Below are positions 1 to 7,330 of a stretch of DNA of 34,682 nucleotides, piece by piece. Both the position numbers and the translations under genes were made by a program. Source of the DNA: Candidatus Handelsmanbacteria bacterium (GTDB lineage: Bacteria > Latescibacterota > UBA2968 > UBA8231); assembly GCA_016867395.1 (NCBI GenBank), contig VGJS01000044.1, forward strand, positions 1 to 34,682, read 5' to 3'. Each line of letters begins with the position of its first letter. The stretch's first letter is position 1. The notes under the pieces are model-generated. The model saw only the letters and a program-made list of their open reading frames with translations. It was not told the DNA's origin and did no database searches.

Positions 1-2
1 AG

Positions 3-302
3 GCTGGTCCCCGGGTGCTGCCGCGGTACGCCTGGCTGGGGGCCAATTATCCCAACCCCTTCAACCCCGAGACCCTGATCCCCTTTGCCCTGGACGCGGA
101 AGGCCCGGTCCACCTGGCGGTGTACAATCTGTCCGGGCAGCGGGTGCGGGTGCTGGTAGACCAGCGCCTGCCCTCCGGCCAGCACCTGGCGCGCTGGGAC
201 GGCTTCACCGACGCTGGGGCGAAGGTGGGCAGCGGGGCGTATCTCTACCGCCTGGAGGTCGGCGGCCAGGTACACAGCCGCAGGATGAGTCTGCTCAAAT
301 AA
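3..302 (+). CDS. C-terminal end of a secreted protein with FlgD-Ig/Por-tail-like sorting domain (5' partial)
   Basis: The frame is open from the window edge, so only the last 99 residues are visible. They begin just upstream of the signature NYPNPFNPET and continue through VYNLSGQRVRVLV, a WDG turn and GAYLYRLEVGG to a short basic end (RRMSLLK). This is the layout of the FlgD Ig-like / type IX 'Por secretion tail' family: a small beta-sandwich at the extreme C terminus of large secreted or surface proteins in FCB-group bacteria. The rest of the protein lies outside the window, so its function cannot be given. It stops 12 bases before the next gene, whose Shine-Dalgarno (AAGGAG, 301-306) overlaps its stop codon, so the two are probably co-transcribed. 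Whether this tail is actually used by a type IX secretion system is not shown by the sequence. Confidence 0.85.
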   Translation, partial: AGPRVLPRYAWLGANYPNPFNPETLIPFALDAEGPVHLAVYNLSGQRVRVLVDQRLPSGQHLARWDGFTDAGAKVGSGAYLYRLEVGGQVHSRRMSLLK

Positions 303-314
303 GGAGAGAAGCTT

Positions 315-1013
315 ATGGCGAGGTACTGGATGGCGCTGAACCTGGCCCTGTGGGTGGCCGGGTGCGGCGGCGGCAATGGCCTGGGACCGGGGGAGGCGCG
401 GAAAAGGGAGGACAAGGTCAAGGATACCCTGCCCGTGGCTTGGAGCCATTACCAGAGTGGCAACTACCAGGCCGCCATCGACGCCTTTACCCAAACCCTG
501 GACAAGGCCGACCAACTTGAATCGGTGGACGGCACCAGGAACCAGATCAAGGCCGAGGCCCAGAACGGCATCGGCTGGGCTTTCTTCCGCATGCAGGACC
601 TAGACAACTCCCTTGCGTCCTTCCGGCAGGCCACCCAGTTGGACCGGCGCACCGTCGATGCCTGGGTGGGCTGGGCGGGGGTGGCCCTGGCGCAGCGGCG
701 CTACGGTGAGGCCATCCAATACGCCAGCCAGGCCCTGGAGATCGACCCCAACTACTCGACGGCCGACCGCCAGGACGAGCAGAGCCGCAACCTGGCCCAC
801 GACCAGTACGACCAGCGCCATGTGCGCCTGCTGTTGGCTGCATCCTACTTCCAATTGGGCCGCTACAGCGCGCAGGACCGGCCGGACCCCAACAACGCCG
901 CGGCCCAGTTGCAGCGGGTGGCCGCCGGTTTCCGCTTCCGCGACCCCGGACAACTTCTCGAAGGCATTGCCCTGCAGGCCCGGCTGCTGCAGGAAGGCAA
1001 CAGCGAGCCCTGA
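315..1013 (+). CDS. TPR-repeat lipoprotein
   Basis: 232 residues. The N terminus is a short signal peptide ending in the lipobox V-A-G-C, with the acylated cysteine at residue 17, so the protein should be a lipoprotein anchored in the cell envelope. The mature part has recognisable tetratricopeptide repeats: AWSHYQSGNYQAAIDAFTQ (about 42-60), GIGWAFFRMQDLDNSLASF (about 86-104), and AWVGWAGVALAQRRYGEAI followed by ALEIDPNY (about 116-148). A further helical pair follows (LLLAASYFQLGRY). TPR lipoproteins usually act as protein-protein scaffolds in outer-membrane assembly or secretion. The start is well supported by AAGGAG at 301-306, eight bases from the ATG. It lies four bases ahead of the beta-barrel/CsgG-like gene, which suggests the products work together. 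The specific partner is unknown. Confidence 0.85.
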   Translation: MARYWMALNLALWVAGCGGGNGLGPGEARKREDKVKDTLPVAWSHYQSGNYQAAIDAFTQTLDKADQLESVDGTRNQIKAEAQNGIGWAFFRMQDLDNSLASFRQATQLDRRTVDAWVGWAGVALAQRRYGEAIQYASQALEIDPNYSTADRQDEQSRNLAHDQYDQRHVRLLLAASYFQLGRYSAQDRPDPNNAAAQLQRVAAGFRFRDPGQLLEGIALQARLLQEGNSEP

Positions 1014-1017
1014 TTCC

Positions 1018-2502
1018 ATGCGCTTCCGCATCTACCTCGCGGCCCTGGCCCTGTGCGGGTGGGCTTTGCCGGGGGGAGCCCGCACCGATCTGGGGCTCTT
1101 TCGCCAGGCCACCAACGCGGCCATCTCGCTCCCCCTGGGGCAGGGCCTGGACCTGATCCACGGGGCCGAGCCCCTGGGCAAGGGGAGGTTCCGGCTGCGC
1201 CTGAGCAACCGGACCCATGCCGTGGTAATCCCCGAACTGGGGCGGGGCAGCGCCTACACCGGGCTCTACGGCTTTGCCTATGGCCTGCGCCCGGAGCTGG
1301 ACCTGAGCCTGCTGGTGCCTTTCATGATGGACTCGGTGGGCGGACTCAACAAGTATGGCACCGGCGATCCAGTGCTGGGGGTCAAGTGGGCGCGGCCCAA
1401 GACCCTGCCCGCCCGCAGCTACAGCTCGATCAACCTGCTCCTGGGCTTCCCCTTAGGCTTTAAGGGCGAGACCGGCATCGACAAATTCGACGGGGGGGTG
1501 CGCCCCTACAGCAGCCAGGCCCTGGACCTGGGACTGCAGGTGCAAATGGACCTGCATTTCCGCTACGCCTCGCTCTTGATCAACGGCGGGATTTTCCGTT
1601 CCGGCAACCCCCAGATCCTGCCCCAGCTCGTCTACGGCTTGGGGGTGGAGAGCAGCCGCCGGCATCGCCGCCTGCGCCTCAACGCCGAGTACCAGTCCAG
1701 GGTGGCCTTCTCGCGCCAGACCCAGGCTGCCGGGGTGCTCAAGGCCGGGGCCCGGGTGGAGATCCTCCGGGGGGTGGAGCTGGAACTGAACCGGGAATTC
1801 GGATTCTTCGACTATCCCTTTAACTCGGCCCTCACCTTTGGCCTGCGGGTGCATGGCATGGCCACGGGGCGGCGCCGGCTCGAATCCCGCTACGCCCTGT
1901 ACCAGCCGGTAGCCAAAGCCAAACCCGCCTACCGCCCTAAAAAGGTCACCCGCCTGGCGGTGGTGGACTTTGCCGGCTTTGAGGAATACCAGGCCGGCAA
2001 ACGCCTGGTCGAGAAGATCAGGACCCGCCTCGAACCCCACGACAGCCTGGTGGTGGTGGACCTGGGCCGTTATGCCGATATACCCAAACCGGGGGTCTTC
2101 AGTGCCGAGCAGGCCGCCGAACTGGGCCGCAAGCTGGGGGTGGACGCGGTGGTGACTGGGAGCATCTCGAACTACCGCATCGACCGCTTTGCGGGCCGGC
2201 AGGTGCCCTATGTCTTCGAGACCCCCCAGACCAAGGTAGACGTGGCCCTGCGCTACCGGGTGTTGTCCTTTGCCGGGGCCGATCCCAGCCGGGTGGAGAC
2301 CTTCACCCAGGAGGCCGGGGGCCAGGCCCGGATCGGCGAGCGGCCGCGCCTGCTGCCCTCGGACAAGCGGAACATCACCATATCGGCCTCCGCCGTGGAG
2401 TTGGAAGCGGCCCAGGAGGCGGCCCTGGACGACCTGGCCAGGCAGGTGCTAGCGGGCATGGCCGCCAAATTCCCCTGGATTCCGCCGGAATTTCTGCCAT
2501 GA
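1018..2502 (+). CDS. Outer-membrane beta-barrel protein with C-terminal CsgG-like domain
   Basis: 494 residues from the ATG at 1018. The same frame stays open upstream, but that part overlaps the TPR gene and is not gene-like. Residues 1-22 form a signal peptide (IYLAALALCGWALPGGA). Residues about 23-300 alternate polar and hydrophobic/aromatic residues in short strands (for example FRYASLLINGGIF), as in an outer-membrane beta-barrel. From about residue 308 the character changes to an alpha/beta domain: RLAVVDFAGFEEY, then VVVDLGRY, then LGRKLGVDAVVTGSISNY. These match the nucleotide-binding-like fold of the CsgG/TolB-N group, which acts in periplasmic assembly or curli-type secretion. The joining of barrel and CsgG-like domain in one chain is unusual. 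It overlaps the next lipoprotein gene by four bases (ATGA). The domain calls are from pattern recognition; the biological role is inferred. Confidence 0.75.
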   Translation: MRFRIYLAALALCGWALPGGARTDLGLFRQATNAAISLPLGQGLDLIHGAEPLGKGRFRLRLSNRTHAVVIPELGRGSAYTGLYGFAYGLRPELDLSLLVPFMMDSVGGLNKYGTGDPVLGVKWARPKTLPARSYSSINLLLGFPLGFKGETGIDKFDGGVRPYSSQALDLGLQVQMDLHFRYASLLINGGIFRSGNPQILPQLVYGLGVESSRRHRRLRLNAEYQSRVAFSRQTQAAGVLKAGARVEILRGVELELNREFGFFDYPFNSALTFGLRVHGMATGRRRLESRYALYQPVAKAKPAYRPKKVTRLAVVDFAGFEEYQAGKRLVEKIRTRLEPHDSLVVVDLGRYADIPKPGVFSAEQAAELGRKLGVDAVVTGSISNYRIDRFAGRQVPYVFETPQTKVDVALRYRVLSFAGADPSRVETFTQEAGGQARIGERPRLLPSDKRNITISASAVELEAAQEAALDDLARQVLAGMAAKFPWIPPEFLP

Positions 2503-2897
2503 AGGGCAAACCCCACGGTACCTGGATGGCCCTGCTGGGCGGGATGATGGTGGCCGGCTGCGCCTTCTCGGTGGCGCCCACCGAATCGGAGGACCGTCAG
2601 ATCAGTCTGGAACTCTCCGCCTTTCCTGACCGGCTTTCCGTCGAGGACAGTCTGGCCACGGCGGAGATCTGGGCCACAGTCAAACTGGGGACCCGGCCCA
2701 TCAAGGACAGCACAGTGGTGGCCTTTGCCACCACCGTGGGCACCATCACCGCCACCAGCCTGACCCGGGACGGGCTGGCCGTGGCGCTCCTGACCGGGCC
2801 GGGGGACAGCCGGCCCCGCACCGGCGAGGTGATCGCCCAGGTGCTGACGGTCCGCGATACCCTGGCGGTGGACCTGGTCTTTTTCGAGTCTAATTAG
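2499..2897 (+). CDS. Lipoprotein with bacterial Ig-like domain
   Basis: 132 residues. The signal peptide ends with lipobox V-A-G-C (Cys21), so this is a predicted lipoprotein. The mature region resembles a single invasin/Big-1-type Ig-like domain: a strand near ISLELSAFPDRLSV, then TVVAFATTVGTIT, a following turn DGLAVALLTG, and a final strand DTLAVDLVFF. Such domains act as adhesive or structural modules. The ATG overlaps the stop codon of the CsgG-like gene (ATGA), so translation is likely coupled and the protein probably belongs to the same envelope assembly. It is the last gene of this operon; a new promoter begins 22 bases after its stop. No catalytic residues are visible. Confidence 0.75.
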   Translation: MKGKPHGTWMALLGGMMVAGCAFSVAPTESEDRQISLELSAFPDRLSVEDSLATAEIWATVKLGTRPIKDSTVVAFATTVGTITATSLTRDGLAVALLTGPGDSRPRTGEVIAQVLTVRDTLAVDLVFFESN

Positions 2898-2918
2898 CGG
2901 TTCAGGGGTTATAAATCC

Positions 2919-2948
2919 TTGACATAGGCCGAACCAGAGCAGTATATT
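2919..2948 (+). promoter_or_regulatory. Sigma70-type promoter upstream of the HNH gene
   Basis: TTGACA at 2919-2924 is a perfect -35 match, followed by an 18-base spacer and TATATT at 2943-2948 (five of six -10 positions). Transcription would start near 2955, giving an untranslated leader of about 85 bases before the HNH gene at 3041. The AT-rich patch stands out from the GC-rich surroundings. The leader has only a weak ribosome-binding site (AGGT at 3027-3030). Confidence 0.7.
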
Positions 2949-3040
2949 GGCAACACTTCCCTCCCTAGTATTCCGGGCGTTGCTGGCCCCTGCGTTTCGG
3001 TTTTGCTCCCCGCGAAGGCCGCCGGCAGGTCGGCTCCCTG

Positions 3041-3529
3041 ATGTCCTCCCGTCGAATCGCCAGCGAACAATTGGGTCTGCCCCTTGGCGAAAACCCCCCG
3101 CCCATTGAGACCCGCTCTCAGCGCACTGCTCACTGTCGGTTCTGCCACATTGAGATAGATTTACCATCGTGGGTCGATCCTCAAGCCGTAAACCTGCTTT
3201 TCTGCCGCCCGGAATGCCGCCGGGCCTGGGCCGAACAGACACCCTCTCTAAGGGTGTGCCTCGACGGCCGGCTCGGGCGCCGGGGGGCGAATTGGGAGCT
3301 ACAGTCCGCCCTGGCGCGGCAGCGGGACGGATTCCGCTGCCGGGAATGCGGGATCAGCGAGGAGGAGTTGGGCCGGCAACTGGACGTACATCACCTGATC
3401 CCTTTCTCCAGTTTCAGGTCCAGCGTCGACGCCAACCAACTCGAAAACCTCGTCGGCGTTTGCCCCTCCTGCCACAACCGGCTGGAGGCCCGCCTGCGCC
3501 GGGAGTTGCCGCTGTTCCGCCAGCCCTGA
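3041..3529 (+). CDS. HNH endonuclease with additional Cys4 zinc finger
   Basis: 162 residues. The C-terminal half carries a full HNH nuclease motif: C100-x2-C103, D116-H117-H118, N136 (ENL), then C141-x2-C144-H145, with the zinc-stabilised beta-beta-alpha-metal arrangement. The N-terminal half holds a second putative zinc site, C32-x2-C35 and C55-x3-C59, which may add DNA recognition. HNH proteins of this McrA-like type nick or cut DNA and occur in restriction, repair, phage and mobile contexts. Here it stands alone, with its own strong promoter upstream and a glycosyltransferase gene 31 bases downstream. No methyltransferase, integrase or repeats flank it, so its role is undefined. The start is the first ATG before the N-terminal finger; the ribosome-binding site is poor. 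Confidence 0.85.
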   Translation: MSSRRIASEQLGLPLGENPPPIETRSQRTAHCRFCHIEIDLPSWVDPQAVNLLFCRPECRRAWAEQTPSLRVCLDGRLGRRGANWELQSALARQRDGFRCRECGISEEELGRQLDVHHLIPFSSFRSSVDANQLENLVGVCPSCHNRLEARLRRELPLFRQP

Positions 3530-3560
3530 TCCAGCCCAACCCCTGGCCGGGGGATGTGTG

Positions 3561-4451
3561 ATGCAGCCGCCCGAGCTTGAGTTGAGCGTGGTGATCCCCG
3601 CCTACAACGAAGCCCATTCCATCGCCAGGGTAGTCGAGGCCCTGGCCCGCAACCTTGAGGGGCAGGGGCACTCCAGCTACGAGATCCTGGTGGTGGACGA
3701 TGGCTCCAGGGATGGCACTGCCGACCAGGTGCGCGGGCTGGGGCCCCAGGTGCGGGTGGTGGAACACCCCTACAACATGGGCAACGGCGCGGCGGTGAAG
3801 ACCGGCATCCGCCAGGCCCGGGGGGCCCTGCTGGTCTTCATGGACGCCGACGGCCAGCACGACCCGGCGGATATCCCGCGCTTCGTTGAAGGGTGCCGCC
3901 GCTTCGACATGGTGGTGGGGGCCAGGGGCCGGGGTTCGCAGGCCGGCTGGCACCGCTGGCTGGCCAACAGTCTGTACAACCACCTGGCCAGCTACGTCAC
4001 CGGTCGCCCGGTGGCCGATCTCACCTCCGGGTTCCGCGCCTTCAGGCGCGACCTGGCCCGCCGATACCTGGGGCTGCTCCCCAACGGCTTCTCCTACCCG
4101 ACCACCATCACCCTCAGCCTGATGCGCGCCGGCTTCAGCGTCGTCTACATCCCCATTCAAGCCCCCCGCCGCCAGGGCAAGAGCAAGATCCGGCTGCTCT
4201 CGGACGGGGCCAAGTTCCTGCTGGTGATCATGAAGATCAGCATGCTGTTCTCGCCCCTGAAAATCTTCCTGCCGGTCAGCGCTTATTTCTTTTTGATGGG
4301 GGTGGGCTATTACGGGTACACCTTTTTCACCGAACACCGCTTCACCAATATGTCCATGCTGCTCTTCACCACCTCGGCCACGGTGTTCATGATGGGCCTG
4401 GTGGCCGAGCAGATCGCCCAGATGCGCCACGAGCGGGTCGAAGCGCCCTGA
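3561..4451 (+). CDS. Family 2 glycosyltransferase, DPM-synthase-like, with C-terminal membrane segments
   Basis: 296 residues from ATG 3561 (a GTG at 3558 is the alternative; GGGGG at 3549-3553 fits the ATG better). The GT-A fold is clear: LSVVIPAYNE, then VVDDGSRDGT, the metal/nucleotide motif DADGQHDP, and TSGFRAFRR with RRQGKSKIR near the active-site lid. These are the hallmarks of dolichyl/undecaprenyl-phosphate sugar synthases (DPM1, GtrB, ArnC type). Two hydrophobic segments at about 233-255 and 265-285 would anchor the C terminus in the inner membrane. The probable reaction is transfer of a sugar from a nucleotide donor to a polyprenyl phosphate, supplying the GT-C enzymes of this locus. 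It resembles the product of 14511-15449 closely in layout and motifs, so the two look paralogous. The sugar is unknown. Confidence 0.9.
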   Translation: MQPPELELSVVIPAYNEAHSIARVVEALARNLEGQGHSSYEILVVDDGSRDGTADQVRGLGPQVRVVEHPYNMGNGAAVKTGIRQARGALLVFMDADGQHDPADIPRFVEGCRRFDMVVGARGRGSQAGWHRWLANSLYNHLASYVTGRPVADLTSGFRAFRRDLARRYLGLLPNGFSYPTTITLSLMRAGFSVVYIPIQAPRRQGKSKIRLLSDGAKFLLVIMKISMLFSPLKIFLPVSAYFFLMGVGYYGYTFFTEHRFTNMSMLLFTTSATVFMMGLVAEQIAQMRHERVEAP

Positions 4452-4455
4452 ATCC

Positions 4456-5598
4456 ATGAGGATCTGCTTCTTCGGTACCTATACCTTAGCAGAAGGTTAT
4501 CCGGTCAATCGCGTCCTGCTCAATGGGTTACAGAGGATTGGGGTCGAGGTGGTCCAGTGCCGGGAGGAGTTGTGGGAGGGGTTCCTGCACCAGACCTTCA
4601 GCCAGCGCCGCTGGTCCACCTACTGGCGCCTGGGCTGGCGCCTGTGCCGGTGTTACGCGCGCCTGATGTGCAGGTACCGACGGATGGGGGAGCACCAGTG
4701 GGTAATCGTGGGATATGCCGGGTACCTCGATGTCCTGCTGGCCCGGCTACTGGTCCGGCGGCGGCGCCCGGTAGCGCTGGTGGCCTTTATCTCTCTGTAT
4801 GACACCATCGTCCGCGACCGGGGTCAGCTGGCGGAAAACTCGTGGACGGCCAGAGCAGTTAAATCATTCGAGCGCCTGGGGTTTAGCTGGGCGGACCTGG
4901 TGGTGGTGGACACCGCGGAGCACGGGAAGTACCTGGCCGAACTGCACGGCCTGCCCCCGGCCAAGTTCCAGCGCAGTTTTGTGGGGGAGGACGACGAGTT
5001 GTTCAGACCTCTGCCGCCCCCGGCGGCTTCGCCGGTCTTCCGAGTGCTCTTCTTTGGTACCTACGTGCCCCTGCACGGGGTGGAGACCGTGGTGGCCGCC
5101 GCCGATCACCTGCGGGGGGTGGAGGGGGTGGAGTTGGTGCTGGTGGGCAACGGGCAACTCTATCCAGCGATACGGCAGCGGGCCGACCGGCTCGGTCTAC
5201 CCAACCTGCGCTTTGTGGACCAGTGGCTCAGCCCCGAGGCGCTGCGCGAGCAGGTGGCCGGGGCCGATGTCTGTCTGGGGATCTTCGGCCAGACCGCCAA
5301 GGCCGGCCGGGTGATCCCCCTCAAGGTCTTCGACACCCTGGCCCTGGGCCGGCCCCTGATCACCCGGGATTCGCCGGCGATACGGGAGTTGCTCGAAGAC
5401 GGGAAAAGCGCCCTCTTCTGCCCGGCGGGGGATGGGCGGGCTCTGGCCGCGGCCATCCTGCGGTTGAAGGAGGCCCCTCAACTGCGCGCGGCCCTGGCCC
5501 GGGAGGGGCGGGCCTGTTTCGCCGCCCGTGCCACCCCTGAGGCCATTGCCAGGGCGCTGGTGGGTTCCCTGGAGCAGCACGGTGAAAAACGCGCCTGA
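4456..5598 (+). CDS. GT-B (GT4-like) glycosyltransferase
   Basis: 380 residues, the usual length for a soluble GT4-type enzyme. The N-terminal Rossmann domain starts with MRICFFGTY; the C-terminal donor-binding domain starts near VFRVLFFGTYVPLHGVET and contains VELVLVGNG, LPNLRFVDQW, and the late motif VIPLKVFDTLALGRPLIT followed by an acidic IREL. This is where the E-x7-E type nucleotide-sugar contacts lie in the family, although the first Glu is replaced here. The region around residues 50-75 is unusually rich in Arg/Trp and may sit on the membrane surface. It starts four bases after the preceding GT2 and its last 17 bases overlap the next methyltransferase gene. It probably adds one sugar to a lipid-linked acceptor at the cytoplasmic face; donor and acceptor are not predictable. 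Confidence 0.85.
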   Translation: MRICFFGTYTLAEGYPVNRVLLNGLQRIGVEVVQCREELWEGFLHQTFSQRRWSTYWRLGWRLCRCYARLMCRYRRMGEHQWVIVGYAGYLDVLLARLLVRRRRPVALVAFISLYDTIVRDRGQLAENSWTARAVKSFERLGFSWADLVVVDTAEHGKYLAELHGLPPAKFQRSFVGEDDELFRPLPPPAASPVFRVLFFGTYVPLHGVETVVAAADHLRGVEGVELVLVGNGQLYPAIRQRADRLGLPNLRFVDQWLSPEALREQVAGADVCLGIFGQTAKAGRVIPLKVFDTLALGRPLITRDSPAIRELLEDGKSALFCPAGDGRALAAAILRLKEAPQLRAALAREGRACFAARATPEAIARALVGSLEQHGEKRA

Positions 5599-6367
5599 GG
5601 GCATCACCCGCAACCAGTGGGGGGAGAGCGAGATACGAGGGCCGGTCCACCTCTTTCGCGAGCGGCTGCTGCTGCGGCTCTTTTCCCGGATGCAGCCCGG
5701 CGCCAGAGTCCTCGACGCCGGCTGCGGCAGCGGTAGCCTGGCCCTAAACCTTTGCCGCGCCGGGTATCAGGTGACAGCTTTTGAGCATGCAGAAGAGTTT
5801 ACTAAAATGTTGCAGCACAAGATTATGATCCAGGGACTTTTGGGAAGGCTGAATATCAGTCGCGGCTCGGCCACCGCCCTGGCCTACCCGGGGGGGAGCT
5901 TTGACGGCCTGGTCTGCGGCGAGGTTCTCGAACACCTGCCCCCTGAGCTGGGGGGGGACGAAGCGGCGGTGCGGGAGTTCCACCGGGTGCTCAGGCCAGG
6001 GGCCCCCTGCGTGGCGAGTGTGCCGCTCAACCCGGCGCTGTGGGATCACAGCGACGAGTGGGCCGGGCACGTCAAACGCTACACCCGCGAGCAATTCATC
6101 GAGCTGTTCTCCCACAACGGTTTCCGGGTGGAGCAGGTGCGGGTCTGGGGTTTCCCCCTGGGCCGAATCTACCACCGGCTCCTCTTTGCCCCCTGGCTGC
6201 GCAGAGCCGCCGGCCAGCAGGCCCAGGTCCGCCAGCAGCGGCTGGACACCCGCGCCGCCGGCCGGCAGGGGTTGGTCGAACTGGGGGCCGGGCTCTTGCG
6301 GATGGACGAGTTGTTCTGGCGCTGGCCCTGGGGGCGGGGCATGGTGTTGTGCGCCCGGCGGGCTTAA
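5582..6367 (+). CDS. SAM-dependent methyltransferase (class I)
   Basis: 261 residues from GTG at 5582, chosen because GGAG (5571-5574) lies seven bases upstream and the protein then starts directly before the conserved core; it overlaps the upstream gene by 17 bases. Motif I is VLDAGCGSGS (residues 43-52), followed by the ribose-binding acidic residue at E68 (AFEHAEEF), motif II-like FDGLVCGEVLEHL, and a post-core strand with PGAPCVASVPLN. This is the Methyltransf_11/UbiG-like fold used on small molecules and sugars. The C-terminal part (KRYTREQFIELFSHNGF) is typical of glycan- and lipid-cluster methyltransferases. It probably O-methylates a sugar or lipid intermediate of this locus; the substrate is unknown. 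Confidence 0.85.
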   Translation: MKNAPEGITRNQWGESEIRGPVHLFRERLLLRLFSRMQPGARVLDAGCGSGSLALNLCRAGYQVTAFEHAEEFTKMLQHKIMIQGLLGRLNISRGSATALAYPGGSFDGLVCGEVLEHLPPELGGDEAAVREFHRVLRPGAPCVASVPLNPALWDHSDEWAGHVKRYTREQFIELFSHNGFRVEQVRVWGFPLGRIYHRLLFAPWLRRAAGQQAQVRQQRLDTRAAGRQGLVELGAGLLRMDELFWRWPWGRGMVLCARRA

Positions 6368-6385
6368 TCGAGGAAAGGGGCTGCA

Positions 6386-7330
6386 GTGTACAGGACCAAG
6401 CGGGTATCCCTGGTGATCCCGGCGCACAACGAGGAGCGGCTTATCGGCCCCACCCTGGACGGGGTGCCCCCGCTCATCGACCGGGTCTTTGTGGTAGACG
6501 ACGGCAGCACGGACCGGACTGCGGAGGTGGTGCGCCAGCGGGCTGAGGGCGACTCGCGCATCGAACTGGTGCAGCATCAGGGGAACCAGGGGGTGGGCCA
6601 GGCCATCATCACCGGGTACTGGCGCTCCAGCGCCCAGAATTATGACCTGTGCGTGGTGGTGGGGGGGGATAACCAGATGCCCCTGGACCAGGTTGAGGAC
6701 CTGCTCGACCCGCTGCTGGACGCCGGGGTGGACTACACCAAGGGGAACCGCTTCCTCATGCCCGAGGTAGGGCTGGAGGATATGCCCCTATCGCGCTTTG
6801 TGGGCAATGCCCTGATCTCGATCATGACCAAGGTGGCCTCGGGCTATTACAAGCTCTTCGACGTGGTGGACGGGTTTACCGCCATCACCAAGCGGGCCGT
6901 CGACTTGGTGGACTGGGGGCACGCCTGGAAAGGGTATGGATACCCGATGGATTTCCTGGTACGCCTCAACGCCTACGGCCTGAAGGCCCGGGACGTGCCG
7001 CGGCGGGCCATCTACCTGGCCGGGGAGCGCCAGTCCCAGATCAAGGGCTTCCGCTACGCCATGCGGGTGGCCCCCATGCTGGTCCGGGGCTTCTTCTGGC
7101 GGCTCTTCACCCGCTACCTGGTCCGCGACTTCCATCCCCTTTTCTTTTTCTATCTCTTTGGTCTCATCCTTTTCCCGCTGGGGGTGTTGTACGGGGTCTT
7201 TCTCTCCTACCAGCAGTGGACCGGCGAGGGAGTGACGGGCCCCCGGTCGGTGGTCTGCGCCCTCATGATTATGATGGGCATCCAGTTCCTGCTCTTCGCC
7301 ATGCTCTACGACATGCAGGAGAGTGAATGA
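6386..7330 (+). CDS. Family 2 glycosyltransferase with C-terminal membrane segments
   Basis: 314 residues from GTG 6386, with AGGAAAGGGG (6371-6380) as ribosome-binding site. The GT-A core shows VSLVIPAHNEE and VVDDGSTDRT. Where relatives have D-A-D-G-Q, this protein has G-G-D-N-Q (in VVVGGDNQMP), so the first Asp of the DxD motif is replaced; the same clade-type substitution is seen in some membrane GT2s, so loss of activity should not be assumed. Later motifs include VVDGFTAITKR and the acceptor-side GERQSQIKGFRY. Two strongly hydrophobic segments (about 251-275 and 288-310) anchor the C terminus. It shares a four-base ATGA overlap with the next GT-B gene. It probably uses a polyprenyl-phosphate or membrane glycan acceptor. 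Confidence 0.85.
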   Translation: MYRTKRVSLVIPAHNEERLIGPTLDGVPPLIDRVFVVDDGSTDRTAEVVRQRAEGDSRIELVQHQGNQGVGQAIITGYWRSSAQNYDLCVVVGGDNQMPLDQVEDLLDPLLDAGVDYTKGNRFLMPEVGLEDMPLSRFVGNALISIMTKVASGYYKLFDVVDGFTAITKRAVDLVDWGHAWKGYGYPMDFLVRLNAYGLKARDVPRRAIYLAGERQSQIKGFRYAMRVAPMLVRGFFWRLFTRYLVRDFHPLFFFYLFGLILFPLGVLYGVFLSYQQWTGEGVTGPRSVVCALMIMMGIQFLLFAMLYDMQESE

